From: Arthrobacter sp. PsM3
GTDB taxonomy: Bacteria; Actinomycetota; Actinomycetes; Actinomycetales; Micrococcaceae
Direction of reading: 5' to 3'
Assembly (NCBI RefSeq): GCF_030433895.1
Contig: NZ_JARUXE010000002.1
Span: forward strand, 1-64,000
Length of the DNA: 64,000 nucleotides
Shown: positions 37,807 through 46,321 of the stretch, piece by piece
How positions within the stretch are numbered: the stretch's first letter is position 1
How the letters are laid out: each line of letters opens with the position of its first letter
Notes under the pieces: generated by a model
Told to the model about the DNA's origin: nothing
The model's database searches: none
The model's input: the letters and a program-made list of their open reading frames with translations, nothing else
Translations under genes and position numbers: made by a program

Positions 37807-38133
37807 TTAGCTCTCTTGGTTCTGCGGCGGCAGGGCGGCGATCATCGGGTGGTCCGTGTGGGTGTTGCCGACCTTGGCCGCCCCTCCCGGGGACCCCAGG
37901 TCATCGAAGAACTCAACGTTGGCCTTGTAGTAGTCGGCCCATTCCTCGGGAGTGTCATCCTCGTAGTAGATGGCTTCGACGGGGCAGACCGGCTCGCAGG
38001 CACCGCAGTCCACGCACTCGTCGGGGTGGATGTACAGGGAACGCTCACCCTCATAGATGCAATCGACGGGGCACTCTTCAATACATGCCTTGTCCTTGAC
38101 ATCTACACACGGCTGCGCGATTACGTACGTCAC
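37807..38133 (-). CDS. fdxA: seven-iron ferredoxin
   Basis: The 108-residue protein has eight cysteines (Cys9, 17, 21, 25, 40, 43, 46, 50) in the pattern of ferredoxins with one 3Fe-4S and one 4Fe-4S cluster, with CVDCGACEPVCPVEAI. It donates electrons to partners not defined by its neighbours. The GTG start lies eight bases after GAGAGG. It is divergent from the small gene at 38301 and co-transcribed with dapC. Confidence 0.93.
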   Translation of the reverse strand: MTYVIAQPCVDVKDKACIEECPVDCIYEGERSLYIHPDECVDCGACEPVCPVEAIYYEDDTPEEWADYYKANVEFFDDLGSPGGAAKVGNTHTDHPMIAALPPQNQES

Positions 38134-38288
38134 GTCCCTGGCCTCTCCACGTTGGTTCCGGCGACCGCCGGAAAACTGCTCCCGGCCTGAGCGCCGGACT
38201 GCTGACTTCTGAGCCTATTATCTCCCGGGCCGTTCCCGCGAACCTAGCCGGGCGTCACACGGGTCCGCACTATTGAATCTACCGGACC

Positions 38289-38294
38289 TAGTAT
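38289..38294 (+). promoter_or_regulatory. -10 box of the gene at 38301
   Basis: TAGTAT is followed by GAACGT and the GTG at 38301, with no ribosome-binding site. Confidence 0.6.
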
Positions 38295-38300
38295 GAACGT

Positions 38301-38570
38301 GTGAGTTCCCCGACGAGTTTGGCCCAGGAGTTCCTCGCCGCTGCTGATCTGGGAACCCGGGTGGTTGTCAGGTACCGGGTGGAGGGCGGCCTGACGGACG
38401 CCCTGGGTGAGCTGGTGGCCCGCACCGACGGCGGCTGCACCATCCGCACCCGCCGCTCCGACGTCGTGGTCCCGCTGGCGCTGGTGGTGGCCGCCAAGCA
38501 GGTCCCGCCGGCCCCGCCCCGCCGCGCGCACCGCGGCCCCGCGCGGCCCGGGGGACATGCCCTCCCCTGA
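38301..38570 (+). CDS. short SH3-like domain protein, possibly truncated by a repeat block
   Basis: The 89-residue product has a beta-rich region (RVVVRYRVEGGLTDALGE, then IRTRRSDVVVPLALVVAAK) resembling the N-terminal SH3-like domain that precedes a GNAT domain in Rv0428c-type acetyltransferases. Nothing like a GNAT domain follows. The last codons and the TGA stop lie inside the first GGACATG repeat unit (38553-38578), so the repeats may have cut off the rest. It could also be a natural single-domain protein. The gene is divergent from fdxA. Confidence 0.65.
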   Translation: MSSPTSLAQEFLAAADLGTRVVVRYRVEGGLTDALGELVARTDGGCTIRTRRSDVVVPLALVVAAKQVPPAPPRRAHRGPARPGGHALP

Positions 38571-38771
38571 GGTGCACCACCCGCCCGCCCAGTGGACATG
38601 CCCTCCCCTGGCCTGCACCGATGGACATAGAGCCACTATGTCCATCGGCGGCCAGATGCGTGGGGCATGTCCCTGACGTCCAGGCGGCGGACGGTAGGCA
38701 TGTCCAGCGGGGGCTGTGAACGACGGACATTCCCCGCGGCCGGCAGGCAGTCTCTGGGGGAATGCCCAGTG
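38553..38771. repeat. left block of GGACATG-type palindromic repeats
   Basis: Two 26-bp direct repeats start at 38553 and 38594 (GGACATGCCCTCCCCTG core; 23 of 26 identical; 41-bp period). A perfect 13-bp-stem hairpin follows (38618-38630 with 38636-38648, CCGATGGACATAG). More cores occur at 38662 (GGGGCATGTCCC), 38697 (GGCATGTCC) and 38725 (GGACATTCCCC). The same core recurs only in the matching block on the other side of the nuclease-like gene. Confidence 0.8.
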
Positions 38772-39581
38772 CTAGGCGGCAGCAGAGAGCTCGTTCAGCG
38801 CCTCGCGGACCATGGCGATGAACTCCTCGGGCCGGTTCAGGAGCATGGAATAGCTCACGACAAGGGTCGGGATGCCGCGCCGGGTTGTCACGTTCCACCG
38901 CCGCCGGTCCTCCTCAAAGCTCGCCCGGTCCATATGGAAGCCTGCACCGTCCGCCTCAATGCCGAGCCTGCCGTCGACCATGAGATCAAGGTGGCCCATT
39001 CCGGGGATGTTGACCTGGGACTCCACATGGAAACCGGCCCTCCGCAGCCAGTACCGCGCCATGCACTCGATGATGGACTGCGATTGCGGCACGATCCTGG
39101 CCGCCATCCGGCGCGCCCTCAGATCGTTGCGGCCGGACAGCCGCTGCCGCAGGGCCGAGAGTGACAGGCTCTTGAGGACGACGGCGGATTCGGCAATCAC
39201 CAGGCCGTCGAGTTCCGGCAGGCATCGCAGACTTTGTACAACGGTGTCCAGCAGGGTGGGCGGGGCCGCGGACCGGTGGCAAATGAAGCCTGGATAGCTG
39301 CGGCTGTGAGGGACGGCAATATGAGGTTGCCCGGGCGGTTCCAGTACCCAGAGGCCTTGGAACTGCGCCGCCGTGGCACATGCTGGCTCCGCCGGCAGCG
39401 ACCGGATGGCAATGAGCCGACCATCGGCGCCGGGGACAGCGTAGACGCCGCGGGCCACCCGGGAAACCGCCCCCGAGGCCAGGGCGGACTTAAGTTGAAA
39501 GTCCGAGACGCCCGCGGCAGCGAGGTGTTTGGCGCGGGCGACGCCGTCGTAGTTGGAAAGTACTTCGGTGAGATTGACCAT
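38772..39581 (-). CDS. AbiEi-like antitoxin-domain / DUF559 nuclease-like protein
   Basis: The 269-residue product (MVNLTEVLSNYDG...) has an AbiEi-type N-terminal winged-helix (residues ~1-50, GVARAKHLAAAGVSDFQL, RGVYAVP). The C-terminal DUF559/Vsr-like domain (~165-265) has a PD-(D/E)xK pattern: Glu172, Asp199 in HLDLMV, and Glu209-x-Asp211 in GIEADG. No paired AbiEii toxin is adjacent. The ORF start at 39803 is rejected because upstream codons run through the repeats; ATG 39581 begins the domain. It stands alone between two repeat blocks. The nuclease role is inferred; similar solo genes are common in actinobacteria and uncharacterised. Confidence 0.78.
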   Translation of the reverse strand: MVNLTEVLSNYDGVARAKHLAAAGVSDFQLKSALASGAVSRVARGVYAVPGADGRLIAIRSLPAEPACATAAQFQGLWVLEPPGQPHIAVPHSRSYPGFICHRSAAPPTLLDTVVQSLRCLPELDGLVIAESAVVLKSLSLSALRQRLSGRNDLRARRMAARIVPQSQSIIECMARYWLRRAGFHVESQVNIPGMGHLDLMVDGRLGIEADGAGFHMDRASFEEDRRRWNVTTRRGIPTLVVSYSMLLNRPEEFIAMVREALNELSAAA

Positions 39582-39640
39582 GCGGACATGGTGGCGCCGG
39601 AGGCTCAGTCTGGAAAAGGGCCCCGCCCCGCTATGTGCAC

Positions 39641-39866
39641 AAGGACATGCCCGGCGGAACGGCCGATGGGGGGACACGGTCCGTGTCCGGGATTTCTCGG
39701 GCCCACTGTCGGCAATGCGCATGTCCCCGGGCGGAGTGCGAAGGATGGACATGTCCCCGGCTGCGGGCGGAACGCGAAGGGGCATGTCCCCCGCATGGTG
39801 CAACGGATGGACATAGTGCTGTTATGCCCACCCGCGGCCTCCAAGAATGGGCATGTCCCCCGGGGT
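39641..39866. repeat. right block of GGACATG-type palindromic repeats
   Basis: The block holds GGACATGCCC (39643), a 17-bp palindrome GGACACGG-T-CCGTGTCC (39672-39688), GCATGTCCCC (39719), the perfect palindrome GGACATGTCC (39747-39756), GGCATGTCCC (39781), ATGGACATAG (39807) and GGGCATGTCCCC (39849). A GCGGAxxGCGAAGG unit appears twice (39731, 39767). The 39867-39945 stretch shows nothing further. Confidence 0.8.
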
Positions 39867-39945
39867 GGGAGGCGCGGAGTGGTGTGGGCGGTGCCGGGTC
39901 TCCATCGGGCGTACCTGCGGGGGTGGCAACGGGCGTGCCGGGGGC

Positions 39946-40323
39946 TCAGGTGCGGGCTGGCCGGTAGCGCGGGCACCAGGCCAGCATGCCCACTGTGACC
40001 ACCGCGATGCCGTAGATCCAGAGGTTTCCGGCCAGGTCGCCCATGATGAGCCGCTTGCCGTTCTCCAGGGTGGACCACCAGCCCGCCAGCGCATAGCAGA
40101 GGGCTCCGCAGGCCGCGGTCGGAAGGGCCGAGCGGAACGCGGCGCCGAGCCACAGCTCCACGGCCCCCAGCAGCACCAGCGCGGCGGCGGCACCCCATGG
40201 CACGTCGACGCCTGCGACCAGGATGTCCTGCCCGTGCAGCATCGTGCCCGCGAGGGCAGCAAAAAGAGCTGCCGGCACGGCGGCGGCAATACCGCCTGCC
40301 GTGCCGGCAGCTCTCTTATTCAC
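39946..40323 (-). CDS. four-helix membrane protein of unknown function
   Basis: The 125-residue product has about four hydrophobic segments, similar to the small membrane protein (Rv1171-like) near mshB in mycobacteria; this relationship is only a positional and hydropathy impression. The GTG at 40323 lacks a ribosome-binding site and a promoter box. Codons 4-21 coincide with a perfect hairpin terminator (40260-40314) for typA. The true start may therefore be downstream, for example the ATG at 40242. Confidence 0.65.
   Translation of the reverse strand: MNKRAAGTAGGIAAAVPAALFAALAGTMLHGQDILVAGVDVPWGAAAALVLLGAVELWLGAAFRSALPTAACGALCYALAGWWSTLENGKRLIMGDLAGNLWIYGIAVVTVGMLAWCPRYRPART
40260..40314 (-). 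terminator. strong intrinsic terminator after typA, overlapping the next frame
   Basis: A perfect 17-bp stem (arms 40265-40281 and 40298-40314, AGAGCTGCCGGCACGGC) encloses a further GGCGG/CCGCC stem. On the minus strand it is followed by TTTTT. It is a textbook intrinsic terminator for typA. Confidence 0.88.
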
Positions 40324-40357
40324 AAACGATCCGTTGCTTCAGCGCAGAACGCGGAAA

Positions 40358-42286
40358 CTAGACCTTCGCGCGGGCGCGGTTGGACTTGGCGCGCTGGTTG
40401 ACGTCCAGGATGAGCTTCCGGATCCGGATGGATTCCGGGGTGACCTCGACACACTCGTCCTCGCGGGCGAATTCGAGCGACTCTTCGAGGGTCAGGTCGC
40501 GCGGGGGCGTCAGGTTCTCGAAGGTGTCCGAGGAAGCGGCACGCATGTTGGTGAGCTTCTTTTCCTTGGTGATGTTGACGTCCATGTCATCGGCGCGGGA
40601 GTTCTCGCCGACGATCTGGCCCTCGTAGACCTCGGAGGTGGGGCGGACGAAGAAGGATCCGCGTTCCTGCAGGTTGATCATGGCGAACGGCGTCACAACA
40701 CCGGCGCGGTCGGCGATCATCGAACCGTTGGTGCGGTATTCGATCGGGCCGGCCCAGGGCTCGTAGCCCTCGGAGATGGACGCTGCGATGCCGGCGCCGC
40801 GGGTGTCCGTGAGGAACTTGGTGCGGAAACCGATCAGGCCACGGGCCGGAACGATGAACTCCATGCGGCACCAGCCGGTGCCGTGGTTCGCCATGTTGGT
40901 CATGCGGCCCTTGCGGGCAGCCATGAGCTGCGTGACGGCGCCGAGGTACTCTTCCGGCACGTCGATGGTCATGTGCTCCATCGGCTCGTGGACCTTGCCG
41001 TCGACGAGCTTGGTGACAACCTGCGGCTTGCCGACGGTCAGCTCGAAGCCTTCGCGTCGCATCTGCTCGACCAGGATGGCCAGCGCGAGCTCGCCACGTC
41101 CCTGGACTTCCCAGGCATCCGGGCGCTCGGTCGGGAGCACCTTGATGGAGACGTTACCGATCAGTTCCTTGTCCAGGCGGTCCTTGACCTGGCGGGCCGT
41201 GACCTTGGCACCCTTGACCCGGCCGGCGAGCGGCGAGGTGTTGATACCGATGGTCATGGAGATGGCCGGATCATCGACAGTGATCAGCGGCAGCGGCTGC
41301 GGGTTGTCGACGTCGGTCAGGGTCTCACCGATGGTGATGTCCTCGATGCCGGCGACGGCGACGATCTCGCCGGGGCCGGCGGACTCGGTCGGAACGCGGT
41401 CCAGCGCCTTGGTGGCCAGCAGCTCGGTGATCTTGACGTTCTTGAGTTCACCGTTGGCACGGGCCCAGGCAACGGTCTGGCCCTTGCGCAGGGTGCCGTT
41501 GTAGATACGCAGCAGCGCCAGGCGGCCGAGGAACGGGGAGGCGTCCAGGTTGGTGACGTGGGCCTGGAGGACACCGTTCGGGTTGTAGGTCGGAGCCGGG
41601 ATGTGCTCGATGATGGCCTGGAACAGCGGCTCGAGGTCCTCGTTCTCGGGAGCCGAACCGTCGGCGGGCTGCTCGAGGGACGCACGGCCGACCTTGGCGG
41701 CGGCGTAGACAACCGGGACGTTGAGGATCTTGTCCAGGTCCAGGTCCGGAACTTCGTCGGCCAGGTCGGAGGCCAGGCCCAGGAGCAGGTCCATGGACTC
41801 GTGGACGACTTCGTCGATCCGCGCGTCGGGACGGTCGGTCTTGTTGACCAGGAGGATCACCGGCAGGTGGGCGGCGAGGGCCTTGCGAAGGACGAAGCGG
41901 GTCTGGGGCAGCGGGCCCTCAGAGGCGTCAACGAGGAGGACGACGCCGTCGACCATCGAAAGGCCGCGCTCGACCTCGCCACCGAAGTCGGCGTGGCCGG
42001 GGGTGTCGATGACGTTAATGGTGATGGTCTCGCCCTTGGAGGACGGTCCGTTGTAGGCCACGGTGGTGTTCTTGGCCAGGATGGTGATGCCCTTTTCGCG
42101 CTCGAGGTCGCCGGAGTCCATGACCCGGTCTTCGAGGTGGTTGTGCGCGGCAAAGGAGTTGGTCTGCTTGAGCATGGCGTCGACCAGGGTGGTCTTGCCG
42201 TGGTCAACGTGGGCCACGATCGCGACGTTGCGCAGGTCACTGCGCGATGCAGTGGCTACCGCGGTGTTGGTGGTGGTTTCAGACAT
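40358..42286 (-). CDS. typA: translational GTPase TypA/BipA
   Basis: The 642-residue ribosome-binding GTPase has G1 AHVDHGKTTL, the switch II motif DTPGHADFGGEVE, and NKTDRPDAR. Elongation-factor-like domains II, III and V follow, then the C-terminal TypA-specific domain. It acts in ribosome assembly and stress adaptation. The ATG has only a weak purine stretch in GAGCAATAACGC. The gene begins about 270 bp from the divergent SGNH lipoprotein gene. Confidence 0.95.
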   Translation of the reverse strand: MSETTTNTAVATASRSDLRNVAIVAHVDHGKTTLVDAMLKQTNSFAAHNHLEDRVMDSGDLEREKGITILAKNTTVAYNGPSSKGETITINVIDTPGHADFGGEVERGLSMVDGVVLLVDASEGPLPQTRFVLRKALAAHLPVILLVNKTDRPDARIDEVVHESMDLLLGLASDLADEVPDLDLDKILNVPVVYAAAKVGRASLEQPADGSAPENEDLEPLFQAIIEHIPAPTYNPNGVLQAHVTNLDASPFLGRLALLRIYNGTLRKGQTVAWARANGELKNVKITELLATKALDRVPTESAGPGEIVAVAGIEDITIGETLTDVDNPQPLPLITVDDPAISMTIGINTSPLAGRVKGAKVTARQVKDRLDKELIGNVSIKVLPTERPDAWEVQGRGELALAILVEQMRREGFELTVGKPQVVTKLVDGKVHEPMEHMTIDVPEEYLGAVTQLMAARKGRMTNMANHGTGWCRMEFIVPARGLIGFRTKFLTDTRGAGIAASISEGYEPWAGPIEYRTNGSMIADRAGVVTPFAMINLQERGSFFVRPTSEVYEGQIVGENSRADDMDVNITKEKKLTNMRAASSDTFENLTPPRDLTLEESLEFAREDECVEVTPESIRIRKLILDVNQRAKSNRARAKV

Positions 42287-42555
42287 GCGTTATTGCTCGA
42301 TTCAGTGGTGAAGTCAGCTGTTGTATCGCGACATTTCCAACCGGAACGCACGACGGTTACGCCCCTTTGGCACAGGGCACCTTCATCCATTCTAAACGCA
42401 AGGGCATTTATTGGCCTAAAATCCCTCAATCCCGGCATACCGGCCCGGGCAGTCAGCGCGGGAGATCGAGCCCTGGGCGTGAGTAAAATCACTGGATTTT
42501 CCGGCCTTCATGCCCCATCATTGCTGGGACAGCAGCAGCCAACCCGGAGACGTCC

Positions 42556-43452
42556 ATGCGAAACGCCCCGGCTCTGTCCCGTTTGGCCGCACCGATGATC
42601 GCCGTAGGCATCCTGGTTGGCGGCTGCGGGCAGGCCCCCTCCACCCCCGCCGGCGGCGCCGGGGAATCCCCCCTGTACGGTCTCTCCGGCCCGGGCGTTC
42701 CTGCGCCGGCCGGGGCTTCCGGCGAGCCTCTGGCCGCAGGCTCGAACGGCACCGGGAAACCGGCCCAGGGGACCGCAACGGAAGGCATGCCCGCGGGCAC
42801 CGTCTACCGGAATCCTGCCAACGGCCGCAACGAGGTGGTCGTGGCGGATATCGCGGGGACGGCTGTGCTGATCGGCGATTCCCAGTCCGAGCCCGCCGGT
42901 TCCTGGCCCCGCACAGCACTGGCCAGCCTGGGCTACAAGGTCCACTTCTGCGGCCGGGGCGGCACCGGCTTCGTCGCTTCCAACGGCACCACCGGCAATT
43001 ATCCCGACGCCCTGCAGCGCGGCGACTGGCTGCTCCCCTACGGTTCGCCGCCCCTGGTTGTGATCGAGGGCGGCGGCAACGACGCCTCCCGCGGCGCAAC
43101 CGACCAGCAGATCTCAGAGAACGCCGAGCGGCTGATCGCCAGCGTCCGGCAGCGCTATCCCGCGGGGCGGCTGGCCATAGTCGGGACCCTCGCCCGCGGC
43201 GCGGCCAATGGCGGCGGGCGCCGCTCCGAGGTCGACGCGCTGCTGGGCACGGTGGCGGCCAGGAATGCCATTGCCTTTGTCAGCGTTGGCGACTGGCTCA
43301 CGCGCTACGACCTGTCGAAATCCATGGCCGACGGCGTCCACATGAGTCCCGGGGGCCACGCCGCCCTGGCCGGCCTATTGGCCCGGAAGCTGGACGATCT
43401 CGGCCTCCGGACTCCGGGTCCCGTGCCGGCGGAGTCCGCTGCAACTCCCTGA
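42556..43452 (+). CDS. SGNH/GDSL-hydrolase-like lipoprotein
   Basis: The 298-residue protein has a lipoprotein signal (lipobox LVGGC, Cys24), a Gly/Ala/Ser/Pro-rich linker and an SGNH hydrolase domain. Block I is VLIGDSQS with the nucleophile Ser, block III includes GGGND, and block V is the DGVHMS catalytic Asp/His. Members hydrolyse esters or acylated sugars outside the cell; the substrate is unknown. It stands between typA and the peptide ABC genes. Confidence 0.82.
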   Translation: MRNAPALSRLAAPMIAVGILVGGCGQAPSTPAGGAGESPLYGLSGPGVPAPAGASGEPLAAGSNGTGKPAQGTATEGMPAGTVYRNPANGRNEVVVADIAGTAVLIGDSQSEPAGSWPRTALASLGYKVHFCGRGGTGFVASNGTTGNYPDALQRGDWLLPYGSPPLVVIEGGGNDASRGATDQQISENAERLIASVRQRYPAGRLAIVGTLARGAANGGGRRSEVDALLGTVAARNAIAFVSVGDWLTRYDLSKSMADGVHMSPGGHAALAGLLARKLDDLGLRTPGPVPAESAATP

Positions 43453-43518
43453 GCGCCGCCCGCGTTCCCTGGCCGCCCAGGTTCGCCAAAACGCTAGCCG
43501 CCCGTGTTCCTTAAATGA

Positions 43519-43560
43519 CCGGAGCCGGCGCCCGCCCCGAGGGGCGGACACCGGCTCCGG
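43519..43560. terminator. bidirectional terminator hairpin
   Basis: A GC-rich compound stem (CCGGAGCCGG with CCGGCTCCGG; inner GCCCC with GGGGC) separates the SGNH lipoprotein and the convergent peptide ABC ATPase gene. Confidence 0.75.
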
Positions 43561-43586
43561 TGTCTTTGTAGTTCAGTCCAGACGGC

Positions 43587-45317
43587 TCAGGCAACTTCCG
43601 GGGGCAGCATCAGGCGCGCACCCGGGATCGCGTTGAGCAGCGCCTTGGTGTACTCCTGCTGCGGCGCGTCGAAGACGTCGTCGGTGGAACCCGTTTCCAC
43701 CAGTTTGCCCTTCTCCATGACGCACACGTGGTCGGCGATTTGCCGGACCACCGCGAGGTCGTGGGTGATGAACAGGTAGGTCAGGCCCAGCCGGGACTGC
43801 AGTTCCGCGAGCAGGTTCAGCACCTGCGCCTGCACCAGGACGTCCAGGGCGGACACGGCCTCATCGCAGATGATCACCTCGGGATCCAGGGCCAGGGCCC
43901 GCGCGATCGCGACGCGCTGGCGCTGGCCGCCGGAGAGCTCGTTCGGGTACCGCTGCATGGTGGACTGCGGCAGCGACACCTGGTCCAGCAGTTCGCGGAC
44001 CTTCTTCTCGCGGCTGGCTTTGTCCCCGATCTTATGGGTCCGCAGCGGCTCCTCGATGGTCCGAAAGATGTTGTACATCGGATCCAGGGAACCGTAGGGG
44101 TCCTGGAAGATCGGCTGCACCCGGCGGCGGAAAGCGAAGATTTCCTTGCTGTTCAGCGTGGAGGTGTCAACGCCGTCGAAGACGATCTTGCCGGAGGTGG
44201 GCGTCAGGAGGTTGAGGACCATCTGTGCCACCGTGGACTTGCCGGACCCCGACTCCCCCACGATCGCCGTCGTCGTCCCCCGCTTGACGCTGAAGGAGAC
44301 GTCGTCGACGGCGCTGAAGTCCGTCGACTTGCCGAACCCGGAGCGCAGCTTGAAGACCTTGCTCAGGTTCTGGATCTGCAGCACGTCTTCAGCCACCGCC
44401 GGTCCGGCGGCTGTGGCATCACCGGGGGCCAGCAGCTCATCCGATTCGACGCCCAGTTCCTTGGCGACCTGGATGCGTCGGGATGCCAGCGACGGCGCCG
44501 AGGCCACCAGGCGCTGGGTGTAGGGGTGCTGCGGGTTCTGCAGCAGCTCCAGGGACGGCCCCGATTCCACCACCTGCCCGCGGTACATGACGACGACCTT
44601 GTCCGCGCGCTCGGCGGCCAGGCCGAGGTCGTGGGTGATGAGCAGCACGGCTGTGCCGAGCTCGGTGGTCATCTTGTCCAGGTGGTCGAGGATCTGCCGC
44701 TGAACGGTGACGTCCAGGGCCGACGTCGGCTCATCGGCGATCAGCAGGCGCGGCTGGCAGGACAGCCCGATGGCGATCAGCGCACGCTGGCGCATGCCGC
44801 CGGAGAACTCATGCGGGTACTGTTTGGCCCGCCGCGCGGCGTCGGGCAGCCCTGCCTGGGACAGGACCGTGGCGACGTCGTCCTGGCCGCTGGGAAGCCC
44901 GTTGGCCTTCAGTGTCTCGCGGACCTGCTCGCCAATCTTCCACACCGGGTTCAGGTTGGACATCGGGTCCTGCGGGACCATGCCGATGCTGTTGCCGCGG
45001 AGTTCGATCATCCGCTTCTCCCCGGCGTTGGCGATGTCTTCGCCGTCAAACAGGATCTGGCCGGCCGAGACGCGGCCGTTGCCCGGAAGCAGCCCGATGG
45101 CGGCCAGCGCCGTCGTCGACTTGCCCGAACCGGACTCGCCCACGATGGCCACCGTCTCGCCCGGCATGATGGTCAGGTGCGCGTTCCGCACGGCCTGGAC
45201 GTCGCCGTTGCTGGTGGCGAAGGTGATCGCCAGGTCCTTGATTTCAAGCAGCGGGCGCACAGCGGCAAAGCCCGCTTCCTGGACGTCAGCTTCCTGGATT
45301 TCAACAGAGGCGTTCAA
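43587..45317 (-). CDS. oligopeptide ABC transporter, fused double ATP-binding protein (system 1)
   Basis: The ~576-residue protein joins two nucleotide-binding domains like DppD and DppF. Each has Walker A (GESGSGKST), a signature ([30 protein letters not shown]) and Walker B ([24 protein letters not shown]). The second Walker B has Ala instead of Pro after the catalytic Asp-Glu (DEAVSALD). An ATG at 45332 overlaps the permease stop, but AAAGGGGA lies just downstream of it, so TTG at 45317 is preferred. It completes the importer genes SBP-B-C-DF. Confidence 0.9.
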   Translation of the reverse strand: MNASVEIQEADVQEAGFAAVRPLLEIKDLAITFATSNGDVQAVRNAHLTIMPGETVAIVGESGSGKSTTALAAIGLLPGNGRVSAGQILFDGEDIANAGEKRMIELRGNSIGMVPQDPMSNLNPVWKIGEQVRETLKANGLPSGQDDVATVLSQAGLPDAARRAKQYPHEFSGGMRQRALIAIGLSCQPRLLIADEPTSALDVTVQRQILDHLDKMTTELGTAVLLITHDLGLAAERADKVVVMYRGQVVESGPSLELLQNPQHPYTQRLVASAPSLASRRIQVAKELGVESDELLAPGDATAAGPAVAEDVLQIQNLSKVFKLRSGFGKSTDFSAVDDVSFSVKRGTTTAIVGESGSGKSTVAQMVLNLLTPTSGKIVFDGVDTSTLNSKEIFAFRRRVQPIFQDPYGSLDPMYNIFRTIEEPLRTHKIGDKASREKKVRELLDQVSLPQSTMQRYPNELSGGQRQRVAIARALALDPEVIICDEAVSALDVLVQAQVLNLLAELQSRLGLTYLFITHDLAVVRQIADHVCVMEKGKLVETGSTDDVFDAPQQEYTKALLNAIPGARLMLPPEVA

Positions 45318-45328
45318 GGTGTCCCCTT

Positions 45329-46321
45329 TCATCGCTTGCGCGCTTTGGGATCGAGGGCATCACGCAGGGCGTCGCCCAGCATGATGAAACTCAGGACGGT
45401 GATGGACAGCGCGATGGCCGGGTAGAGCAGCGGCATCGGGTTGGACCGGAGCGAGGCCTGCGCTGCCTGGATGTCGTTGCCCCACGACATCACGCTGGGC
45501 GGCAGCCCGATGCCGAGGAAGGACAGCGTGGACTCGGCCACGATGAACGTGCCAAGCGAAATCGTGGCGACGACGATGATCGGAGCCAGCGAGTTCGGCA
45601 TGACGTGGCGCATGAGGGCGCCGAACTTGGAGACACCCAGGGACCGGGCGGCGGTGACGAAGTCGGCATTGCGGACCTCGATCACGGCCCCGCGTGTAAT
45701 GCGGGCGATCTGCGGCCAGCCGAAGGTCACCAGGATCACCACCAGGGTCCAGACCGTCCGGTTGGCGCGGAACATCGGCAGCTGCATGAGCACAATGGCG
45801 CCCAGAATCAGCGGCAGCGCAAAGAAAATGTCGTTGATGCGGGCCAGAACGGCGTCCACCCAGCCGCCGTAATAGCCGGCCACGGCACCCATGACGCCGC
45901 CGATGAGCAGTACGCCGAGGGTGGTGAACAGCCCCACCGTCACCGAGGAACGTGTCCCGAAGATAACGCGCGCATAGACGTCGCAGCCCTGCTGGGTGAA
46001 TCCGAGCGGATGGCCGTCGGCGGGTCCCGCGTCCGAGTTCGCCAGCTGGCAAGCCTCGGAAGTGGGATCGATCCCGGAGAACAGCCCCGGGAACAGCGAC
46101 ACTGCCGCCACTGCGAGGATCAGGACAGCCGATATCAGGAACAGCGGCTGTTTGCGCAGGTTCCGCCAGGCCTCGCCCCAAAGGCTCAGGGGCGCTTTGT
46201 CCTCCTTGACGCGGTCGGTCGCCTGGAGGGGCGTCTCGGCGAGGTCTGCAACAAAATGCTCATGGTGGCGCTCCACGAGAGCGGCGGCGCCGTGCTTTGA
46301 AGTGTTCTCATCAGGAGTCAT
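45329..46321 (-). CDS. oligopeptide ABC transporter permease, DppC type (system 1)
   Basis: The 330-residue permease has an N-terminal helix, a large extracytoplasmic loop (DAGPADGHPLGFTQQGCD) and five more helices with the EAA loop (DFVTAARSLGVSKFGALMRHV). The C-terminus is KARKR. ATG at 46321 has GAGGA six bases upstream inside the end of the partner permease and overlaps it by 11 bases, so the two permeases are translationally coupled. Earlier in-frame residues to 46360 are rejected. Confidence 0.92.
   Translation of the reverse strand: MTPDENTSKHGAAALVERHHEHFVADLAETPLQATDRVKEDKAPLSLWGEAWRNLRKQPLFLISAVLILAVAAVSLFPGLFSGIDPTSEACQLANSDAGPADGHPLGFTQQGCDVYARVIFGTRSSVTVGLFTTLGVLLIGGVMGAVAGYYGGWVDAVLARINDIFFALPLILGAIVLMQLPMFRANRTVWTLVVILVTFGWPQIARITRGAVIEVRNADFVTAARSLGVSKFGALMRHVMPNSLAPIIVVATISLGTFIVAESTLSFLGIGLPPSVMSWGNDIQAAQASLRSNPMPLLYPAIALSITVLSFIMLGDALRDALDPKARKR

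Noticed and set aside
39582..39803. N-terminal extension of the nuclease-like protein
   Set aside because: The codons fall in the repeat block and give low-complexity sequence; the domain starts at the ATG at 39581.
38553..39866. Repeat blocks considered as a CRISPR array
   Set aside because: Unit spacing and spacer lengths are irregular, units differ, and no cas genes are present.
40223..42598. 791-residue plus-strand open frame
   Set aside because: It is the antisense of typA, whose GTPase motifs and domain order are unambiguous.
43728..45425. 565-residue plus-strand frame
   Set aside because: It is antisense to the fused ABC ATPase gene; composition is shadow-like.
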